A DNA stretch of 6,238 nt from Candidatus Aenigmatarchaeota archaeon (GTDB lineage: Archaea > Aenigmatarchaeota > Aenigmatarchaeia > QMZP01). The first letter of the stretch is position 1. Each line of letters begins with the position of its first letter. The notes beneath the pieces were generated by a model. It ran no database searches, had not been told where the DNA came from, and worked only from the letters and a program-made list of their open reading frames with translations. The translations under genes were made by a program, and so were the position numbers. Location of the stretch: assembly GCA_030672885.1 (NCBI GenBank), contig DAOVFN010000047.1, positions 1 through 6,238 of the forward strand. Direction: 5' to 3'. Shown here piece by piece: positions 1-6,200 of this stretch.

Positions 1-258
1 GGAACCCTCTGGAACTACTCAACAGGAGGAGAGGTCAATTCTGTAATGATAGAGGATGTTACATCGGATTCAGGGAATGAGGTAATAGCGGGGTCTGATG
101 ACTACAGCACATACACGCTGAACAACCAGGGCGGACTGATATGGAAATATAAGATACAGAGCCTCGTTAGAACCGTGGGTGCAGATGACATTACCTCTGA
201 TGTCGGCAATGAGGTGGTGGCTGGATCCACTGACGGCAACCTGTATGTCTTCAATTTC
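1..258 (+). other. Protein domain: two beta-propeller blades (PQQ/WD-like repeats)
   Basis: Residues 1-86 hold two copies of a 44-residue repeat. W4 matches W48, V12 and V15 match V56 and V59, and DVTSDSGNEVIAGSDD (19-34) matches DITSDVGNEVVAGSTD (63-78). The pattern 'G-x-L-x-W-x-Y ... D-x-x-S-D-x-G-N-E-V-x-A-G-S-x-D' is typical of PQQ-like and FG-GAP-like propeller blades in secreted proteins. A closed propeller needs about six to eight blades, so more blades are expected upstream of the window and these would be the last ones. Propellers of this kind usually bind ligands or proteins; no PQQ-dependent catalytic residues can be judged from two blades. Confidence 0.8.
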
Positions 259-3200
259 GACTACTTCCCAACCGATATCAAGATTGATGTGGGCGGGAAC
301 GGGACAGTGGACTGGCAGTATCCTGGAACGCTCAGGAACACAACCAGGACAACAGGACTGGAGAGCGCCGTCCAGCACTATCTGGATAACGTTTGTAGCG
401 CAGATATATGCCAGGTCCCGATCTTTATCAACTCAAGCCAGCCAGGAAAACTCAATATCTCTGCACTGAATGTGAGCTATTCATATGATGCCAGCAGCAT
501 AGTGAGCTGCACCAATCTGACAGGTACGTGGTCAAGGACAAGCAACATTGGCGTGAACGAGAGCGTGGGCAACGAATCCAGGAACGTGAGCTTCCTGGCA
601 AACCCTGACCAGGACACCGAGGTCAGATACATAAAGATTCCCGATGCAGCAGCGTCCTGTGATTTCAATGGGAGTTCCTGCCAGACCGAGACGGTAGGCC
701 CGGACAAGGTATGCAATGTCCCTGACTTCACGATTCCCGGGTCAGGAAGCCTGCCTGAGCCGTTCCTGTTCTGGGAGAGCACAATGAACGCCAGCGTGCC
801 TGTCAGGGGCAATGAATCGGCGTACTGGTATACCAATGACACAGACGACTTCTTTGCCAGGAAGAACCTGACCATATGGAACGAGACCGGAACAGTGTTC
901 TGTAACATATCTGCAAACACAACCGTGGACGATGCCTCGGCAAAGGGCATGTATTTCCTCAATGCCACATGGAGCGGGCAGGTGTGCAACATAACCCCTC
1001 AGGCAGATGCGTCGTGCAGCGGGAGCAGCCCGGACTACACGGCCATATCGTGCAGCGGAGACGTGTTCTATGTGTGCAAGAGCGGGAATTTCTTCAGGTG
1101 GGTGCAGCCGTATTCCAATTCCAGCGTGGGCTATATAGCAGGGGGGGCCACCAATGTTCCGCCCGTGCTCTCGAATCCAAATGTCACGCTCAACAGCAGT
1201 GCATGGGGAGACATGTTCAATTATTCAGTGGGTGTGAGTGACCTGGATGGGGACGGCGTGAACGTGACCCTTCATTACTGGCTCGAGCACAACAACACCT
1301 GGTTCGATGGGGGGACAGTGAACATATCCGGGAGCGGAACCGCATGGTTCAATATGACATCGAATGAGAGCTGGGTCGGTGTGAACAAGTACTGGTTCGG
1401 GTATCAGGATTTCAATTCCTCAGGGGAGGCCATGCACTTGCCAAGGAACACCGGCACATGCTGGGGTCCCGAGACAACGAAGCACCACACCCAAGTGGTT
1501 TACGTATGGGGCAATGACAGCACAGTGAACAGGACAGAATCAGTGGAGCTGGTGGTGGTGATAAACGACTTTGACAACGGCTCGCAACCCGTCCAGGATG
1601 GCGTGAACTGCACCCTCTGGGTGACTACGGACGGAGCAAGCTACTGGGAGGGCCTGGACAACACCACCGACCTGGACGGCCACTGTACATTCCACTTCAC
1701 CCCGGACGGAAACTACTCTACAGGGACCCAGTCATGGAAGGTCGGTGTGGTGAATGACCCTTATTATAATGACTCGAACACCACCGAGTGCCTTGTCGTG
1801 AACATAAAAGGCAGGGTGAACGCGACGCTTGTTGAGCCAGATGAGGGGGACGTGTTCTACAGGAATGCCACTAATTGTTTCGAGGCCATGCTGGTGGACC
1901 AGTACGGGCATGGCGCGAACCAGACAGGGTTCAATTGTTCGTTCTGGATAAACAACACCTATCTGGGAATCAATGAGACCGATAGCGACGGGCACTGCCG
2001 GTTCCTCTGGGACACCAAGTGCAACTACTCGCTTGAGGACTATGTGGTCAATGTGACGCTGGCAAATGAGACAGGATACTATGTAATCCTGAATGATATG
2101 GACTGGAGGAATGTGTCCATGTACGATGAACTGAACATCACCATAACAGAGCCGCCAGAATACAGCATATCCCACAGGGGCGAGAACCAGGGCCTCAATT
2201 CAAGTGTCAATGACACATGCGGGCTCTGTGCCGGGGGGTATGAGGTCAACTGGTCTGTGAAGTGGAAGAGGATGCTTGTGGTTGCATTGAACAAGGCTTC
2301 CGGATATGACAACCAGGTCTTCCCGGTGATCATAAATTCCAGCTGCCTGGAAGCGCTCAATATAGACACAGGGGACTGGCATGTGAACAACACGAGGGTC
2401 CTGCTCGACGGGAATGATGTCCCGAGCAGGGTAAACGCATGGAATGACAGCAACAGGACTGCCATAAACTGGTCACAGGAATACTTCGATAACAAGTCGG
2501 AGATCGTGTTCCTGGCCAACCAGTCAGACTGGGAGAACCTGACATATGTGGTTATGTACAACTACTCTGACGCGCAAGAGGGCTTCGGCTACATTGAAAA
2601 CTCCGGGTTTGAATCCGGAGGGCTCTCCCCGTGGAGGTGCTTTTATGGGAACCAGAGCACTGGTGAGCTGCACGGGGGAATATGCAACAACGACTGGTGC
2701 AGATGCGAGATAAGTCAGAACGAGAGCAACGGGAACCACTCGCTTCTCATCTCATCGGATGACACAAATCCCATGGGCTATCCATACATACAGGGGGCCA
2801 GCATGGACACGGGATGGCCGCTCGGATGGGACAGGCTCAAGGTCAGGTACATGCCCACCGGGCAGTTCATCAATGATGCGTACATAAGGCTCTATGCAGG
2901 CACCGGCATGTGCGAACTGAACACCACAACGGATGTATGGCATGAAGATGTATGCGAGAACGCATCCTTTTCGCCAGCAACCCGGATTAACATCACCGTG
3001 AGCGCCAACGGCACAGAAGGAGGCGGAGAGAATTATGCATCCAATGTGCGCATAGAATACGTCTGCCTGGCTGATGAGAATGGAAGGTGCGTGAATTACC
3101 ATTCAGGATACCGCCATTCCGTGAGCATAGGTTCGGAGAGCAGTATTGGGAATGGCACCAATACGACCTGGAACGTTCCCGTAAGCGAACCATTGGGGCT

Positions 3201-6200
3201 GAGAAGGGTTGTCGCGAATGTATCAGGATATCACTATAAACCAGGATTCGAGAACCTGCACATCTATGTATATGGCTGGAGCGGCCTGAGCCTGGGAAAC
3301 ATATCATCCACAAACTGCACCTATAACGAAACCGGATGGACCTGCATGAAGAACGCCACGCTGGATGCGTATTGCTTTGCCTATGATTCAAATACTTCAG
3401 AAGCAATAGGGGGTCACAACATGAGCTTCTGGGGTGACGGGGCGTATCTGGGCTCCAACAGCACTGATTCCGGGGGCAGGGCAATGTTCCACTGGGTGAA
3501 CTCCACGGAAGCCATTGACAACCACACCATAACGTGCAACATAACAGATGATCCGGTCGCATTCTATAATGACACAGGCAACAACAGCGCGGATATGTAT
3601 TTCATCATAACAGAGGGAGACACCACGGCTATGCTGGACATGTACCTGGACCCGTCAGCGCCGGCAGAGAACATAACCAGGATCTTCAACCGCACATATA
3701 ATCTGCATATCAACCTGACCAATAACGGGACCACAATGAGCATGTTTGACGTGCACGTCAATATAACAGTTCCCGGAGACCTGTACGCGGGCGGGGTGAG
3801 TTGTGAGCCCATACTGCCCACGAAGAGCTGCAACCGGACATCTGTCATAAATGTCACATACCTGGCAACCGGTGGTCTCAAGGACATTATCGTGAACGTG
3901 ACATGGACGAATGCAGACACCACCCCTGGAAACATCTCAAACGCGACAAGCATAACCGTGGCAAACAATACAGTGCTGAACATAACAGAGACAGGGATAA
4001 ACTACACCATCCCAAGGGGGGGAGAGGCCCAGATAGGCAGCATGGTTGTGCAGTCGTTCGGGAACACAGAGCTGCTGAACATAACATTCTCATTGTCCGG
4101 GGACAATGCCAGCAACATATCTGAGTGGATATCCTACACGCCCCCACCGGGATTTGACATCCCGCATGCTGGGGAGCAGCCGGTAAGCCTAAGCCTGAAC
4201 GTCCCTGACAACGCAACGGAAGGCATGTATACGGCAGATATGATCGCGAATGCCACAGGCTCTGCATGCAGCCCGGCATATCAGTGCTGGAATTGCCTGG
4301 TGCTGAACATAAATGTCAGCGTGCATGACTGGAAGGTCTCCATAAACCACACCAACAAGAGCATAGGGCTCATGCCGTTTAATGGGACGATAGGGCTCAT
4401 CCCAGTGATAAACCAGAAGGGCATGAACATGTCCTTCAATGTCAGCGTTGAGAACAGCAACTCGGAGTACATAACCGTTTCCGCAGACGAATTCAGCCTG
4501 ACGCCATATTTGAGCTTCAGTCTCGAGGTATACCACAACACCACACAGGATTATGTATATGGCAACTACACGGCTGACATAATAATAACGAATATGGACG
4601 GTGCTGTCCCCTATAGAGAGAACGTATCCGTGCTTCTGGATGTCGTGAACCTCTCCATGGCAATCATGTCTCCCAACCAGAGCAACCCCACGTCCCCGGT
4701 CAATGTGGGTGATATCCTGAACCTGACCGTCAATGTGACGTTCAGCGAGAGTCCTGTGACCGGGGGCATGACATGGAGCGTGAATGTGGGGGGAACGCCA
4801 TGCGACATAGTCAGCAATTACTCATCAGGCGGGCTCTGGTACATAAACTGCAGCGCACCCGAACTGGCTGGCAACCCCATAAACAACACCCTTGAGCTCA
4901 CGGGATACTATATAGCAGAGGGGGCATGGCTCACTGTCACAGAGCAGGGTGCGGTTGTCTATAATGACACCACGCCGCCACAGATACATGACATATGGGT
5001 GGACGGGGCAGATGATGAGGGAAATGTCCTCTACGGCTCCACGCCCAAGGTAGTGGTCCATGCAGACATAACAGACAACACAGGAGTCACATCGGCGTGG
5101 GCAGAGCTCTATTATGAGGGCACCCTGAACAGGGCATATGACATGAACGATGTGTCTGGAGATACCTGGAATTTTAGTTTTGACTCGCCTCTCGATGTGG
5201 GGGACTATAATGTAGTGGTGTATGCAAATGACAGCGGAAGCAACCTGAACGACACGTCATCCACAGCAATGGGATATTTTGACATATACAGGGACATAGA
5301 GCTCAATGGCACGCTCGTGGACAAGGACGGAGCGCCCATCGATGCGACCATGAGGCTTTACAAGAGCGGCACCCTGTGGGAGATACATAATTTCACGACC
5401 AATGGGACAGGCGACTACGGCTGGGTTGTCCACGAGAGGGTCTACGACATGAATGTGGAGTTCTCTGGCCAAGAGATTGTGTTTCACGGCGTGGATATCA
5501 ATGCATCGGCAGTCAGCCAGTGGGGTGTGGATGAGCCAGACAACCTGACTGACCCAATAGCCCTGGATTATTTCACTATAAACTCGTCTGATATCCTGCA
5601 TGTCAATCTTCCTGAGGGAGACGGATACAAGATTATGGCGGTTGGCATAGAAAGCAACATGACCAGGGTGAACAGCAGCATGTATTTTAAGCTTGATTAT
5701 TCACAAGCCCTTTCAGAGATGACTGCAGGGGAGCGCGCCAAGCTCACTGCAACAAATTTTGGGGTGTACAGATGCGGCAACTGGAGCATGTCCACAAGGA
5801 CATGCGGTGACGGAGATGGTGTTTTTGACGAGTCGATAGGGTCCGCCGTGGATGTGGCCAACAACAGGATAAGCTTCACAACATCCGGAACATCTGCATA
5901 TGTAGTGGCCGAGTGGGAGGAAACCGGGAACGGGAACGTGAATGATAGCCCCGACGGTTCTACTCCAAGCCGCTCAAGCTCCACATCAAGCAGCACAACC
6001 ACCACGACCATGCCCTTCTCAGTGACGACCTCGATAGGCAGCATAATGATCCACCCTGGCGAGAACAAGACATATTTGTTCTCGGTGAGGAACAGGGGCT
6101 CCAGCAACCTCACGGTATTGCTTGACGTCCAGGGGCTGGAGGATTTCATATTCCCTGAAAAACTCCTCATGCGCCTTGGCCGGAATGAAACAGAAACCAT

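Noticed and set aside
24..48. Shine-Dalgarno-like AGGAGGAGAGGT followed 10 bases later by an in-frame ATG.
   Set aside because: The codons before the ATG encode the first half of a propeller blade that aligns with residues 47-59, so the frame is already coding. The peptide after the ATG is not a signal peptide.
179..469. 96-codon + strand frame in another register.
   Set aside because: It overlaps the last propeller blade and GNGTVDW module, which the main frame explains; the translation has no family pattern.
477..992. 171-codon open frame on the minus strand.
   Set aside because: It is antisense to the Cys- and sequon-rich region; no domain pattern or supporting context is seen.
969..1241. 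90-codon + strand frame in a third register.
   Set aside because: It is a shadow of the main frame, with an Arg/Gln/Val-rich product and no motif.
1732..2175. 147-codon minus strand frame with His/Val/Ile-rich translation.
   Set aside because: It is antisense to repeat module copies 1 and 2, whose matching landmarks show the sense strand is the coding one.
2993..3562. 189-codon open frame on the minus strand.
   Set aside because: It lies antisense to a domain-patterned region of the main frame, has a Cys/Arg/Ser-rich composition without recognisable motifs, and is explained by codon bias.
4363..4400. 11-base direct repeat ATAGGGCTCAT, copies 27 bases apart.
   Set aside because: It encodes IGLM and IGLI within one beta-rich domain; it is too short and isolated to be a mobile-element or array repeat.
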